From positions 62,001 to 126,000 of the forward strand of contig JAHCHE010000001.1 of assembly GCA_026129905.1 (NCBI GenBank): a stretch of 64,000 nucleotides of DNA. Reading direction: 5' to 3'. The stretch's first letter is position 1; each line of letters begins with the position of its first letter. The translations under genes were made by a program, and so were the position numbers. Positions 26,725 through 36,001 of the stretch are shown here, one piece after another. The notes below the pieces were generated by a model. That model searched no databases and was not told the DNA's origin. It worked only from the letters and a program-made list of their open reading frames with translations. The stretch comes from Bryobacteraceae bacterium. GTDB lineage: Bacteria > Acidobacteriota > Terriglobia > Bryobacterales > Bryobacteraceae.

Positions 26725-27708
26725 TCACAAGAGGAGGACTCGCAGGTCTTCCGAGGAAAACTGATCGGGCTGTTTACCGAACGGCAGCTCGATGATCCGC
26801 ACGAACAGGTGACGAACCAGCCTTGAGGCGATCCGCTCGGCGGCTCTCCGGCCGGGCTCGTCTCCGTCGAGAAGAAGGGTGACCCGCTTGAAGCGCCGTA
26901 CCAGAAGCTCCTCCTGGCGGTGGGACATGGCACAGCCCATAAGGGCCACAACGAAAGGATTGAGCGACTGCCATACCTTCATGCAGTCGAAGAATCCCTC
27001 CACGACGATCACCTCCTGGGCCGTAACCCGGTTCAGGTTGAAAAGCTCCAGGGATCTCCGGAAGCCCGCCGGCAGGCGGTACCGCGGCTCTCTTCCATCT
27101 ATCGAACGCCCGGCATAGGCGACCAGCTCTCCTCGTTCATTATGGATGGGGATGACGATTCTGCCGGCCATCACTCCCGCTCCCTGAAAGTACCCAACCC
27201 CGAAGGTTTCTATGGTCTCCAGCGTAAGGCCTCGTTTTCGAAAGTACGGGTGTGTCTGGTCGATGGGGCTTAGAACGGAGGGAAGCGGTTTGTTAGCGAG
27301 GAGATCCGTACCTTGCTCCTTGTCGCCCTTGGTGCAGGTATCCTCATCCGGGTGTACAACAGGAAGGTTGGCGCCGATACGGGCCGGAATGATTGGGAAC
27401 CATTCCCGAAGCTTGGAAGCTGCCTCGCGGACAGAGCAGTCCTCCATCAGGGCAACCAGGTCGAGCACGTCTCCTCCTGCCTTTCCTCCCCGGACGCTCA
27501 TGCAAGATACGGAGTGACAGGCCCAGACATTTAGAACCACGTTTACGGTGAAGCTGTACTTGCTCTTCTCGGAAGTATGCGTCGGCAGAGGGCATGAGCC
27601 GCGTAATATTTCTCCGCCAACTCGGCGCAAACGAATCTCATAGTGATCCAGCACTCTCCCGATGGGGACGCTCTGCCTGACTGAGCGGAAATCAACGAAC
27701 GTAGTCAT
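26725..27708 (-). CDS. CHC2 zinc-finger/TOPRIM primase
   Basis: A 327-residue DnaG-like protein. The N-terminal CHC2-type zinc finger has Cys/His at CPLPTH … WACHSVSC, followed by GGDVLDLVALME. The TOPRIM domain begins near GRIVIPIHNERGELVAYAGR; VIVVEGFFDCM (Glu) and LLLDGDEPGRRAAERIA (Asp-x-Asp) are its catalytic blocks. It lacks the C-terminal helicase-binding part of chromosomal DnaG, as expected of plasmid- or element-borne primases. It is divergent from the VirD4-like ATPase gene, with 120 bases between them. Confidence 0.85.
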   Translation of the reverse strand: MTTFVDFRSVRQSVPIGRVLDHYEIRLRRVGGEILRGSCPLPTHTSEKSKYSFTVNVVLNVWACHSVSCMSVRGGKAGGDVLDLVALMEDCSVREAASKLREWFPIIPARIGANLPVVHPDEDTCTKGDKEQGTDLLANKPLPSVLSPIDQTHPYFRKRGLTLETIETFGVGYFQGAGVMAGRIVIPIHNERGELVAYAGRSIDGREPRYRLPAGFRRSLELFNLNRVTAQEVIVVEGFFDCMKVWQSLNPFVVALMGCAMSHRQEELLVRRFKRVTLLLDGDEPGRRAAERIASRLVRHLFVRIIELPFGKQPDQFSSEDLRVLLL

Positions 27709-27828
27709 TGGTAGACCTCCATTTCCGGTGTAACTCTAAGGCTCTGGCGCCGGGGCTCAAAGAGTGCTGAATCTGTTAGGAAGAGCTAAACTCCCCACCT
27801 TCTCCAGCCTTCGGACTAACGGCATCAT

Positions 27829-29019
27829 TTGCTAATGAAGAGAGAGGAGGAAATCACATACCTTGCAAGGCTCAACTTCCGGAATGACCGGCGTCTTTTC
27901 GGTATTCGGCGCAGCGATCGGCGCTTCCACATGTACATGATGGGAAGGACGGGCACCGGCAAGTCAACTCTTCTTGAGACTCTGGTCCGCCAGGATATCC
28001 GCAATGGCGAGGGCCTGGCACTATTCGATCCCCATGGCGACCTGGTTGAAAGAGTGGTCGGTTACGCCTCTAAGTGGCGGGGGAAAGATCTCCTGTACTT
28101 CAACGTTCCGCGACCGGACCAGCCATTCCGATTCAACCCCCTACAGAGCGTCCCCCCGTCTAGAAGACCGCTCGCCACTGCAGGGCTTCTCGACGTGTTC
28201 AAGAAACTCTGGACCGACTTCTGGGGACCAAGAACAGAACACATCTTGCGAAACGCCCTGCTTGCTCTCCTGGATCAGCCATCTGCCACCCTAGCTGATA
28301 TTCTGCGGCTCTTGGGCGAGAAAACCTTCCGAGAAACGGCGGCGGCTCGGGTGGAGAGTCCTCAGGTCAGGCGGTTCTGGATGGAGGAATACACCAAGTA
28401 CTCCCCGGCCTTCCGCAGCCAAGCCATCGCTCCTATTCAGAACAAGGTCGGCGCCTTTCTCGCCGATCCGATCCTGAACAGAATCCTCTCGGAGCCTTCG
28501 GGCACCATTGATCTCCGGGAGAGCATGGACAGGGGCAAGGTGCTCCTCGTCAACCTGGCCAAGGGAAAGATCGGCGAAGATTCCGCCTCCCTCCTTGGCG
28601 CCATGCTTGTTTCGCAGTTGGGCGTTGCCGGCCTGAGCAGGGCTGACATGCCTGAAGGTTCTCGCCCCGACTTCTACCTCTACCTCGACGAATTCCAGAC
28701 CTTCTCCACCCTGAGCTTGGCTAACATGCTCTCCGAACTGCGCAAGTACCACGTGGACCTGATCCTGGCCAACCAATACCTCTCCCAAGTTGAATCCGAG
28801 GTGACGGATGCCATTCTCGGAAACGTCGGTACCCTCATCGCCTTCAGGCTCGGGCCTAGCGATGCGACGTTTCTCTCAAAGGAGTTCCAGCCCACCTTCG
28901 ATGCCCAGGACCTTGTGAACCTGCCGAACCATAGCATTTACCTCAAGCTCATGATCGACGGAGCGGTTTCCAAACCCTTCAGCGCCGATACCGTGAAGAG
29001 CGAAGAATTGGATGCATAA
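27829..29019 (+). CDS. VirD4/TraG-type conjugation ATPase 1
   Basis: A 396-residue protein (ATG 27835 is an alternative start to TTG 27829). Walker A is GRTGTGKST at 39-47, next to ALFDPHGDL. Walker B lies in FYLYLDEFQTF, with later LANQYLSQ and FRLGPSDA motifs typical of type IV coupling ATPases and HerA-like translocases. It lacks an N-terminal membrane anchor. It is about 40% of the length of its paralogue at 29.7 kb and shares the same motor blocks. DNA transfer or partitioning of the element is inferred. Confidence 0.8.
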   Translation: MLMKREEEITYLARLNFRNDRRLFGIRRSDRRFHMYMMGRTGTGKSTLLETLVRQDIRNGEGLALFDPHGDLVERVVGYASKWRGKDLLYFNVPRPDQPFRFNPLQSVPPSRRPLATAGLLDVFKKLWTDFWGPRTEHILRNALLALLDQPSATLADILRLLGEKTFRETAAARVESPQVRRFWMEEYTKYSPAFRSQAIAPIQNKVGAFLADPILNRILSEPSGTIDLRESMDRGKVLLVNLAKGKIGEDSASLLGAMLVSQLGVAGLSRADMPEGSRPDFYLYLDEFQTFSTLSLANMLSELRKYHVDLILANQYLSQVESEVTDAILGNVGTLIAFRLGPSDATFLSKEFQPTFDAQDLVNLPNHSIYLKLMIDGAVSKPFSADTVKSEELDA

Positions 29020-29064
29020 CGCCCTCCGGTAGTGGTATATTTCGAGACCATCAGGAGAAAATCT

Positions 29065-29730
29065 ATGGCAGTGCCTTCCGACACCGTTCTCTCCCACTGG
29101 TCCAAGCTTATTGAAAACTTCCAGATGCCTCCCCTGGAGTTCTATTCGGTGATTGAACAAGCCGTACAGCGCCGGGAGATCCCGAATATCGAGATCTCCA
29201 GGGTTGACTGGAGCGAAAGCGGGGTTTTTTCCGCCAAGCGGGAGTATCTGCGGGTCTCCCGAGGCAGGCACGTCTACGACATGTGCGGAGCACCCTTCGG
29301 CACGGGCTTTTTCGTCTCGTCATGGTTTGTCAAGCCGGAGGCGGCTCCCTGGCCCGTAGCCGTTTTCCTGCTCTCCCTTTCGGCCTTAGTCACCTTCATG
29401 TTATTCACCCAGATCTTCGGATACCTCGGAGCATTCCCGGCCTTTGTGATCCTCTTTCCCTTGCTCTTCTGGGGCCTCGTCCAGCTACTGAAGGACTGCG
29501 AAGGTTGGGACGATTCCATTGTCGCCATCCCGTTCCTGGGCGCCATATATGAACGCCTCTTCCGCCCACAGACGTACTACAAGATCGATACCACGCTCAT
29601 GTTCCAGCAGGCCGTCCACAATGCCCTGATGGAAGCTGTGGACCAGGTGACGAGCGGCAAGGGAGTGCGGGCGCTCTCCGAACTGGAGCGCAAGCCCACC
29701 CTTCACTTCGCCAAAGCTGCGGGTAGCTGA
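29065..29730 (+). CDS. Membrane protein of the transfer module
   Basis: ATG 29065 is preferred because AGGAG sits eight bases upstream; the frame is open from 29032. The 221-residue product has a soluble N-terminus and two membrane helices (WPVAVFLLSLSALVTFMLF and LGAFPAFVILFPLLFWGLVQLL). A C-terminal cytoplasmic region follows. It lies between two VirD4-type ATPases, five bases before the second, so it may be their membrane partner. No family is recognised. Confidence 0.6.
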   Translation: MAVPSDTVLSHWSKLIENFQMPPLEFYSVIEQAVQRREIPNIEISRVDWSESGVFSAKREYLRVSRGRHVYDMCGAPFGTGFFVSSWFVKPEAAPWPVAVFLLSLSALVTFMLFTQIFGYLGAFPAFVILFPLLFWGLVQLLKDCEGWDDSIVAIPFLGAIYERLFRPQTYYKIDTTLMFQQAVHNALMEAVDQVTSGKGVRALSELERKPTLHFAKAAGS

Positions 29731-29734
29731 GGCG

Positions 29735-32700
29735 ATGTCGGAAAGCGTACTACCGGAGACCTTGGAAGAGCGGCTCATCCGCCAGTTCTACGACTGGGAG
29801 AGGTGGGGCCGCGGCTGGACTGTCTGGCCGGAGCCGGTCGATCTCGAACCTCCTTTCCATCCTTTCTTCGGCCATTACCTCCCTCGGGAAGCAGGACCGC
29901 CCCTTGACGACGCCCGCAAGCCCACCTTTCTCTCCAACCTTTCCGACAGGTTCGTCGGTCTTTTCCGTTCTCCGGAGTCTCCCCCGGAGACAACGGCTTC
30001 CGAACAAGAGGAGAGGTTGCCTTACGTCTTTCAGGATGAGACCGACCTTACAACTTTCCAGGTGACCCTTCCTCCGGAAACGAAGGTGACCTCCGACGCC
30101 TCGGAACAGTTTCTTCTGAGCCTCGGGCAGCTCCGCCGACCGGTCAGTTTCGAGGTTGTCGGCACCGGCGAATCGGTGGTCGTTCTGTTGGTCTGTAGCA
30201 AGCCGGATCGCTTCCATCTTCGGGGCCAGATGGAGGCATACTTTCCGGACGCCCTCATATCCGAGAGAACCGGGTACCTCGAATCCCTGTGGGGTGCAAG
30301 CGGGAACAAGTCCGGCGCCGTCGTTGACTTCGGCCTGTCAAACGAATTCATGCGGCCTCTGCGTTTCTTTGACCGCTTCGACCCCGATCCGCTCTCCGGA
30401 ATCATAGGGTCGATGACCGATCTCGGGAAAGACGAGACAGCCGTCTTCCAGGTTCTCTTCTCTCCGACGGTCAACCGGTGGGCCGAGAGCATCATGCGTT
30501 CGGTTACGGACGGAGATGGCGGCCATTTCTTCGTTGACGACCGGGCTATGGTTTCGCTTGCGGGAACCAAGATCTCCTCGCCTCTCTTTGCCGCCGTGGT
30601 GAGGGTGGGCGCAGAGAGTCCGAAGCTCAGGCGAGCCTGGCGAATCGTGGAGGCGCTATCGAGGGGTCTTCGCCAGTTTGCCGATCCCCAGGGCAATGAG
30701 CTTCTACCCCTCAAGAACTCCGGCTATGACAACCTGCAGCACTCCGAGGACCTTCTTCTGCGCAGAAGCCGGCGCTGTGGCATGCTCCTGAACTGCGAGG
30801 AGCTTGTCTCTCTGGTTCACCTGCCTTCGGCTTCTGTCCGATCGGCCAAGCTCAAGCGGGAAGATCGAAAAACCAAGGCGGCGCCGACGTTGGCCTTCGG
30901 GTACAAACTTGCGCTGGGGGAAAATATTCACGCCGGCAAGAGCGCGAAGGTGACCCTCGGTCCCGAGAGCCGGGTGCGCCACACATACGTCATCGGCGCC
31001 TCCGGCACCGGCAAGTCCACCTTGCTTCTTAACATGATCGTCCAGGATATCGAGAACGGAGAGGGCCTGGCCGTTCTCGATCCCCACGGCGACCTTATCG
31101 ACCAGGTTCTCGGCTACATTCCGGAATCCCGGCATGCCGATGTACTTCTCTTCGATCCTTCCGACGAAGAATACCCGGTCGGTTTCAACATCCTGCATGC
31201 TCATTCCGATCTGGAACGCAACCTCCTCTCTTCCGACCTGGTGGCCATCTTTCGCAGGCTCTCGACCTCCTGGGGAGACCAGATGAACTCGGTCTTCGCC
31301 AACGCCATAATCGCGTTCCTCGACAGCAGCGAAGGCGGCACGCTTGCCGAACTGCGGCGGTTCCTGGTTGACGCCGACTTCCGCCGGTCCTTCCTCCCTA
31401 CCTTGAACGACCCCGAGATCGTCTACTACTGGCAGAAAGAATTCTCTCTCCTCTCCGGCCGTCCCCAGGCCCCTCTCCTTACCCGCTTGGACACCTTCCT
31501 CCGGCCGAAGATAATCCGCCACATGGTCTGCCAAAAGGAGAACCGGCTGGACCTCGCCGCCATGATGAACGGAGGCAAGATCGTCCTGGCCAAGCTCACC
31601 CAGGGGGCAATCGGCGAGGAGAACTCGTACCTGTTGGGTTCTCTCCTGGTCTCCAAGATTCACCAGATGGCCATGAGCCGGCAGCAGATGGAGGCCGCAA
31701 GTCGGCGCAACTTCTATCTCTACATCGACGAGTTCCACAACTTTGCGACTCCTTCCATGTCGGCCATTCTCTCGGGAGCGCGCAAGTACCGCCTGGGCCT
31801 CGTTCTTGCTCACCAAGAACTGCGCCAGCTTGCCGCCAAAGATCCCGACGTGGCAAGCGCCGTAATCGCGAACCCCTATACCAGGATCTGCTTCAGGCTC
31901 GGTGACGCCGATGCACGGAAGCTTGCCGAAGGCTTCTCGTTCTTCGATGCCAAGGACCTCCAGAACCTTGGTATCGGAGAGGCCATCTGCCGCATCGAGC
32001 GGGGCGACTATGACTTCAACCTGAAGACCACTCCCTTGCCGGCAGTCGATTCGGCCACCGCCGCGACGAGACGGGAGAGGATCGTAACGCTGTCCCGCGA
32101 ACGCTATGCCACGGCGCGAGAAACGGTCGAGGCCCAGTTGTTATCGGCGCGGCCAGCGATACTCAAGAAGGAACCGAAAGCTTCTCCAGAGCCTCCACAG
32201 CCACAAAAGCCGCCTGCAGAGAGGGCGGCGCCGGTGGTTCCTGTGGTTCCGCTTGAACCTCTGGCTGAACCCGCCCCCATTCCAAAACCGAAACCTCAGA
32301 AGAGGACAGCCTCAGAACTCGGTGGGCACGGCGGACCCCAACACAAGTACCTCCAGGAGCTAATCAAACGATGGGCCGAAGACAAGGGCTACCGGGCAAC
32401 GATCGAGAAGGCCATCCTTGACGGCCTAGGGAGCGTGGATGTGGCCCTGGAAAGCGATGAGCGGTCTATCGCCTGCGAGATCGGCATGACCACGAGCCTT
32501 GAACATGAAATCGGCAACCTCCAGAAGTGCCTGGCGGCCGGGTTCGACTATGCTGTCATGGTGTCCACCAACAAGAGGATGATCTCCAAGGCCGCCAGCT
32601 TCCTGGAGCAGCTCGGCGAGCAGGATTCCGCCCGAGTGCGGTTATTCGCCCCCGAGGAGTTGTTCTCCTTCATCGCCCAGCTTGAGGCCAGCGCAGAGCC

Positions 32701-32836
32701 GAAGGAAGAGGTGGTGAAGGGCTACAAGGTGAAGGTCCGGTTCAAGGCACTTGGAGACGCCGAGGAGAAGGCGCGGAAGCAGGCGATCGCGCAGACGGTG
32801 GCCCAGGCGATGAGGAGGATGAAGCCGAAAATGTAA
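29735..32836 (+). CDS. VirD4/TraD-type ATPase 2 with C-terminal nuclease-like domain
   Basis: A 1033-residue protein. The N-terminal 390 residues are a globular domain of unknown type. The motor has Walker A GASGTGKST (421-429), VLDPHGDLID, Walker B FYLYIDEFHNF (Asp665/Glu666) and LAHQELRQ. A Pro-rich linker (about 800-870) leads to a C-terminal domain beginning GGPQHKYLQELIKRWAEDKG. In it, GLGSVDVALE (Asp902) and IACEI (Glu915) have the spacing of a PD-(D/E)XK nuclease, but no Lys follows the Glu in the usual place. I infer a DNA pump with an attached nuclease or DNA-binding module. The ATG at 29735 follows GAGGCG. Confidence 0.75.
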   Translation: MSESVLPETLEERLIRQFYDWERWGRGWTVWPEPVDLEPPFHPFFGHYLPREAGPPLDDARKPTFLSNLSDRFVGLFRSPESPPETTASEQEERLPYVFQDETDLTTFQVTLPPETKVTSDASEQFLLSLGQLRRPVSFEVVGTGESVVVLLVCSKPDRFHLRGQMEAYFPDALISERTGYLESLWGASGNKSGAVVDFGLSNEFMRPLRFFDRFDPDPLSGIIGSMTDLGKDETAVFQVLFSPTVNRWAESIMRSVTDGDGGHFFVDDRAMVSLAGTKISSPLFAAVVRVGAESPKLRRAWRIVEALSRGLRQFADPQGNELLPLKNSGYDNLQHSEDLLLRRSRRCGMLLNCEELVSLVHLPSASVRSAKLKREDRKTKAAPTLAFGYKLALGENIHAGKSAKVTLGPESRVRHTYVIGASGTGKSTLLLNMIVQDIENGEGLAVLDPHGDLIDQVLGYIPESRHADVLLFDPSDEEYPVGFNILHAHSDLERNLLSSDLVAIFRRLSTSWGDQMNSVFANAIIAFLDSSEGGTLAELRRFLVDADFRRSFLPTLNDPEIVYYWQKEFSLLSGRPQAPLLTRLDTFLRPKIIRHMVCQKENRLDLAAMMNGGKIVLAKLTQGAIGEENSYLLGSLLVSKIHQMAMSRQQMEAASRRNFYLYIDEFHNFATPSMSAILSGARKYRLGLVLAHQELRQLAAKDPDVASAVIANPYTRICFRLGDADARKLAEGFSFFDAKDLQNLGIGEAICRIERGDYDFNLKTTPLPAVDSATAATRRERIVTLSRERYATARETVEAQLLSARPAILKKEPKASPEPPQPQKPPAERAAPVVPVVPLEPLAEPAPIPKPKPQKRTASELGGHGGPQHKYLQELIKRWAEDKGYRATIEKAILDGLGSVDVALESDERSIACEIGMTTSLEHEIGNLQKCLAAGFDYAVMVSTNKRMISKAASFLEQLGEQDSARVRLFAPEELFSFIAQLEASAEPKEEVVKGYKVKVRFKALGDAEEKARKQAIAQTVAQAMRRMKPKM

Positions 32837-32954
32837 GTCAAGAAGATCAAGTGCGCCGCCGCTCCCACGTCAAACCAAGGTCAATACCATCATGGGGAGG
32901 CGGTGAGCCTCTTCTCCGTGAGTCCGCGTCCCTGGTACGGATCACGCACTATTC

Positions 32955-34691
32955 TCAACGAGCCGATGGATCGGGCGCGGTTTCCGGCGTGCTTGTCGCT
33001 GTTTCCTCTACCTCTGCTTCAGGATCGCTTGTTGTCCCCGCTGCGATTTCAGGCCTAGAGGTTGCTGTGGGTTCGGCGCTTTCAGCCTGTTGCCCGTTGC
33101 CGGGCGCTCCCGGCGCGTTGTTCGGCACCACCTGCACTGCCCCCACCGCGGCCGCCGAAGCCTCCGGCGAAGGCTGGCCTCCCGCTCTAAGGAGCATTTG
33201 CTTGAACTGGTCTTTCGTCATACAGACTTCATCCACACACAACCTTTCTTCGGCATCAAAACGCAACCATCCGGCCATCCGGCTCACCTTTTCGTTCAAC
33301 TCCTGGACAGCTTTGACCACCAGGGCGGTCAGGTTTCCGTATGAGATACCTTTGGAGCCCTCCTCCCCCGAAACCAGTTCAGGAACCACCAGTTCAAGCT
33401 CCTGGGCGATGAAGCCGATCCTTTTGTCCTCGGCGCCCTTGATGAAGTACGAGCGGGGCGTGAGCCGCAGAAGGTCGTCCAATCCGTAACCAAGAGTTTC
33501 GATCCTCTCCTTGTAGGCGATGTCGGAAGCGCCTACCCATTCGCCTGCGGCATTGAGGGTCGCCGTGTTGAGTGTCCCCGCGGTGTCGCCACCGTAGAAG
33601 CTCATCACGCCCGAAGTGTTCATGAATACCGATCGGAAGTCGGTGTTGTTGGAGGCCGAGATCCAGAAGCCGCCTGTTGAGTCGTTGGCGGATTGGGTGA
33701 TTGCCAGTTTTGCCGATGGAGCGGTGGTACTGATGCCGACGTTGCCGTTATTTTTGATAGTCATTCTCTCCGCGAGTGTTGCTGAACCGTTAGGGGATGT
33801 CCAAAATGAAATCCTTCCAGGCATATCTGTCGTATCCCCTGCCGTATCCGCTTCTCCATCAACGTACATCCTAAAAGCTGCTGCTTCTCTGAATCCCCCT
33901 AATGCCGCGCTATATCCCGAGGTGGTAAAGGAAAACAGCCTGTCACCCTCAAGGGAAACAGTGGGCGCCGACAATGTCCCTCTTGCCTGGCGGGACAGGA
34001 AATAGTTACCATTGGGTGAATCTCTGTATCCGTCAAAGGAAAATCCCGCTTGACCCGAGTCGGCGGTCATCTGTAAAAGGGTGTTGTTGTATAAGGCGGC
34101 GCCGCCATTTCCCTGCAAGTGAAGCAGTCCGGCAGGCGTACTTGTCCCAATCCCGACGTTGCCGCTAAAATAGGCATTTCCAGATATTTCAGGGGAAGTA
34201 AGGAGGCCGTCTATGTTCGTTTGGAGAGAGGAGCCTAAATTATCGATATTGGTCTGAAGCTGGGTTGTGCTTCTGCCAACCGCGCTCGCCAACCCGTCAG
34301 CCGAACCGGAGCGGCCGGTAATGAAGGTGTTGGTGACGTACTGGACGGGTTCGGGGAAGGAGATCGAGGAGACGGCAGAAGTTATCATCTTCTCCACTTC
34401 TTCCCTGGTCAGGACCGAGGCCTGGACAGTGAGCGGAAGGGCGGGATTCTCGACGACGGGGAGATCTTCCCTGGCATTGGAAGGTGTTGATTGGAAGACG
34501 GGGAGCTCTGCCCCCGGAGCGGCATCTTCTCTTCTGGTCTGCTCATCTGGCTGCTCTGACTGCCCGAAGATCGATCCCAAAAGGGAGTCGAAGAAAGAGC
34601 GAAGCGAGAAAGCCTCTGCTTTCGCTGGCGTGAGGCTGGAGAGAACGAGCGCGGCGACGATCACAATGAGAATGCACTTAGGGGACCTCAT
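32955..34691 (-). CDS. Exported protein with S74 intramolecular chaperone domain
   Basis: A 578-residue protein with a signal peptide ending near PAKAEA. A coiled, low-complexity stalk precedes repeats of the fibre type (NVGIGTSTPAGLLHLQG, NVGISTTAPSAKLAITQ). The S74 (endosialidase-type chaperone) domain follows: SDIAYKERIETLGYGLDDLL with the Ser-Asp self-cleavage dyad, then KRIGFIAQELELVVPELV. A Pro/Ala/Glu-rich tail of about 100 residues follows. S74 domains trimerise fibre proteins and then cut themselves off. A signal peptide in place of a phage tail context suggests a surface fibre or adhesin. Confidence 0.8.
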   Translation of the reverse strand: MRSPKCILIVIVAALVLSSLTPAKAEAFSLRSFFDSLLGSIFGQSEQPDEQTRREDAAPGAELPVFQSTPSNAREDLPVVENPALPLTVQASVLTREEVEKMITSAVSSISFPEPVQYVTNTFITGRSGSADGLASAVGRSTTQLQTNIDNLGSSLQTNIDGLLTSPEISGNAYFSGNVGIGTSTPAGLLHLQGNGGAALYNNTLLQMTADSGQAGFSFDGYRDSPNGNYFLSRQARGTLSAPTVSLEGDRLFSFTTSGYSAALGGFREAAAFRMYVDGEADTAGDTTDMPGRISFWTSPNGSATLAERMTIKNNGNVGISTTAPSAKLAITQSANDSTGGFWISASNNTDFRSVFMNTSGVMSFYGGDTAGTLNTATLNAAGEWVGASDIAYKERIETLGYGLDDLLRLTPRSYFIKGAEDKRIGFIAQELELVVPELVSGEEGSKGISYGNLTALVVKAVQELNEKVSRMAGWLRFDAEERLCVDEVCMTKDQFKQMLLRAGGQPSPEASAAAVGAVQVVPNNAPGAPGNGQQAESAEPTATSRPEIAAGTTSDPEAEVEETATSTPETAPDPSAR

Positions 34692-34926
34692 GTAGGGGGA
34701 TAAGCAATAAACTTCATGACGGCTAACACCGCTTGTAGTTTACAAGAAAGGACGCGGGAATAGAAACGCAAATGTGGATAACTGAAGTGGTCCCGTCGCG
34801 AACGCGAGCTATTTCTACGAGGGCGCTAGCTTTCTGACACTCCACTTTTGAATGCGAGGAGCGAACTTCTCATGAAGTAAAGGTGGTGAACGTGCCCCTG
34901 GCTGAAGGGCGGATCATCGGGGAAAG

Positions 34927-34951
34927 AATAACCCCGCTCAGAGGCGGGGTT
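34927..34951 (-). terminator. Terminator downstream of the DUF932 operon
   Basis: AACCCCGC (34930-34937) pairs with GCGGGGTT (34944-34951) around a six-base loop. On the minus strand it is followed by a T-rich run (TTATTCTTT), thirteen bases after the stop at 34964. On the plus strand TTTCTTAGGGTTT follows, so it may work both ways. Confidence 0.65.
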
Positions 34952-34963
34952 TCTTAGGGTTTG

Positions 34964-35236
34964 TCAGCCCTCAAAGGTTTCGAAGCGGCCGTCAGGCCAA
35001 ACCCGGAGATGCTGCAGCGGTTCGCCGTCTGGGTCCTGTGGATTGTAGGCGACGATTTGCACGCATCCCCGGTCTTCGTCCTCGGCCTCAAGGTGGTAGA
35101 GGTCCAGGAGGAAGTTCCAGGTGGTTCCTTCGTGAACCACTTTGAACTCCAGACCGTAATAATGCAGGCTTACTTCGACGGCGGTGCGGACTTCGGACCG
35201 GTCTGAACCGTCAAGCCTCTGATTTCGCTGGCTCAT
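34964..35236 (-). CDS. Hypothetical small acidic protein
   Basis: A 90-residue protein, six bases after the DUF932 stop and so in its operon. It is rich in Asp and Glu with predicted strands (TAVEVSLHYYGLEFKVVHEG … VQIVAYNPQDPDGEPLQHLRVWPDGRFETFEG). No family is recognised. The pairing with DUF932 suggests an accessory protein of the element. Confidence 0.6.
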   Translation of the reverse strand: MSQRNQRLDGSDRSEVRTAVEVSLHYYGLEFKVVHEGTTWNFLLDLYHLEAEDEDRGCVQIVAYNPQDPDGEPLQHLRVWPDGRFETFEG

Positions 35237-35242
35237 TTTGTG

Positions 35243-36001
35243 CTATCCCGCCACCCCCTGCAGAAAGCCGGCGAGCTTCCCCGTAGCCTTGTACTGCGGG
35301 ATGGGGTCGAGGTCCTTGAAGGCCGAGGTGAAGGCGTTGGAGAGGCTCCACATGGTCCGCGGGGCGAACTCCTCGTGCTGTGGGTTAAAGTACAGGTCGT
35401 GCACCAGCCTGGCCAGGTGCCGGGGTACCTCCAGCTCCCCTTCGATGAAGGCCCGGTAAATAAGGAGCCGGGCGGCCACCTCGGAGAGCTGAGAGTTCTG
35501 CCAGCGCTTGACCCCTTCCACCATGGGCTCGAAATTTCGCTGCATGTCGTCCACTCCGATCGCGAGAGCGTTCTGGAGCGAAAAATGCTTGCTGTGTTTG
35601 GCGAGCACCGGAGAGAAGTCTCCGGAGAAAGCCAGGTTGTCGCAGACGAAGACCCGGTAGCCGACCGTGATGGCCAGCCGGAAGGTTTTGTCGTGCGAAT
35701 TCCGAATGCCGAGGGCAAACCGGCAACTATACTCCGCGGCTTCACCTGAAGCCGAGATCTCTCCGCCATAGAAGCCCTGGTCGAGCTCCATGACGCCGAA
35801 CATCTTCATGCCGTCGCGGGAGACCGCGTACTCGTCTTTGACGACGCCGATATGCCGGAACCCAAGGGTCTCGGAGAGCGCCTGGATCACCTCGACGTGA
35901 GGTATCGTTTTGTGGGTTGCCGTCCCGGCGGGGGTCGCCACCAGGGCCAGCTCTTCTCGGGTGATCTTGCGATCAGTCGCAAGAAGTACGGATTCGCTCA
36001 T
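35243..36001 (-). CDS. DUF932 family protein
   Basis: A 252-residue protein starting at ATG 36001, with AGGAGG eleven bases upstream. It matches the DUF932 phage/plasmid-like family: HVEVIQALSETLGF, then GGEISASGEAAEYSCRFALGIRNSHDKTFRLAITVG and RVFVCDNLAFSGDF. The family is common on plasmids, phages and conjugative elements, and its biochemical role is not settled. It heads the two-gene minus-strand operon that ends at the terminator near 34.94 kb. Confidence 0.82.
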   Translation of the reverse strand: MSESVLLATDRKITREELALVATPAGTATHKTIPHVEVIQALSETLGFRHIGVVKDEYAVSRDGMKMFGVMELDQGFYGGEISASGEAAEYSCRFALGIRNSHDKTFRLAITVGYRVFVCDNLAFSGDFSPVLAKHSKHFSLQNALAIGVDDMQRNFEPMVEGVKRWQNSQLSEVAARLLIYRAFIEGELEVPRHLARLVHDLYFNPQHEEFAPRTMWSLSNAFTSAFKDLDPIPQYKATGKLAGFLQGVAG

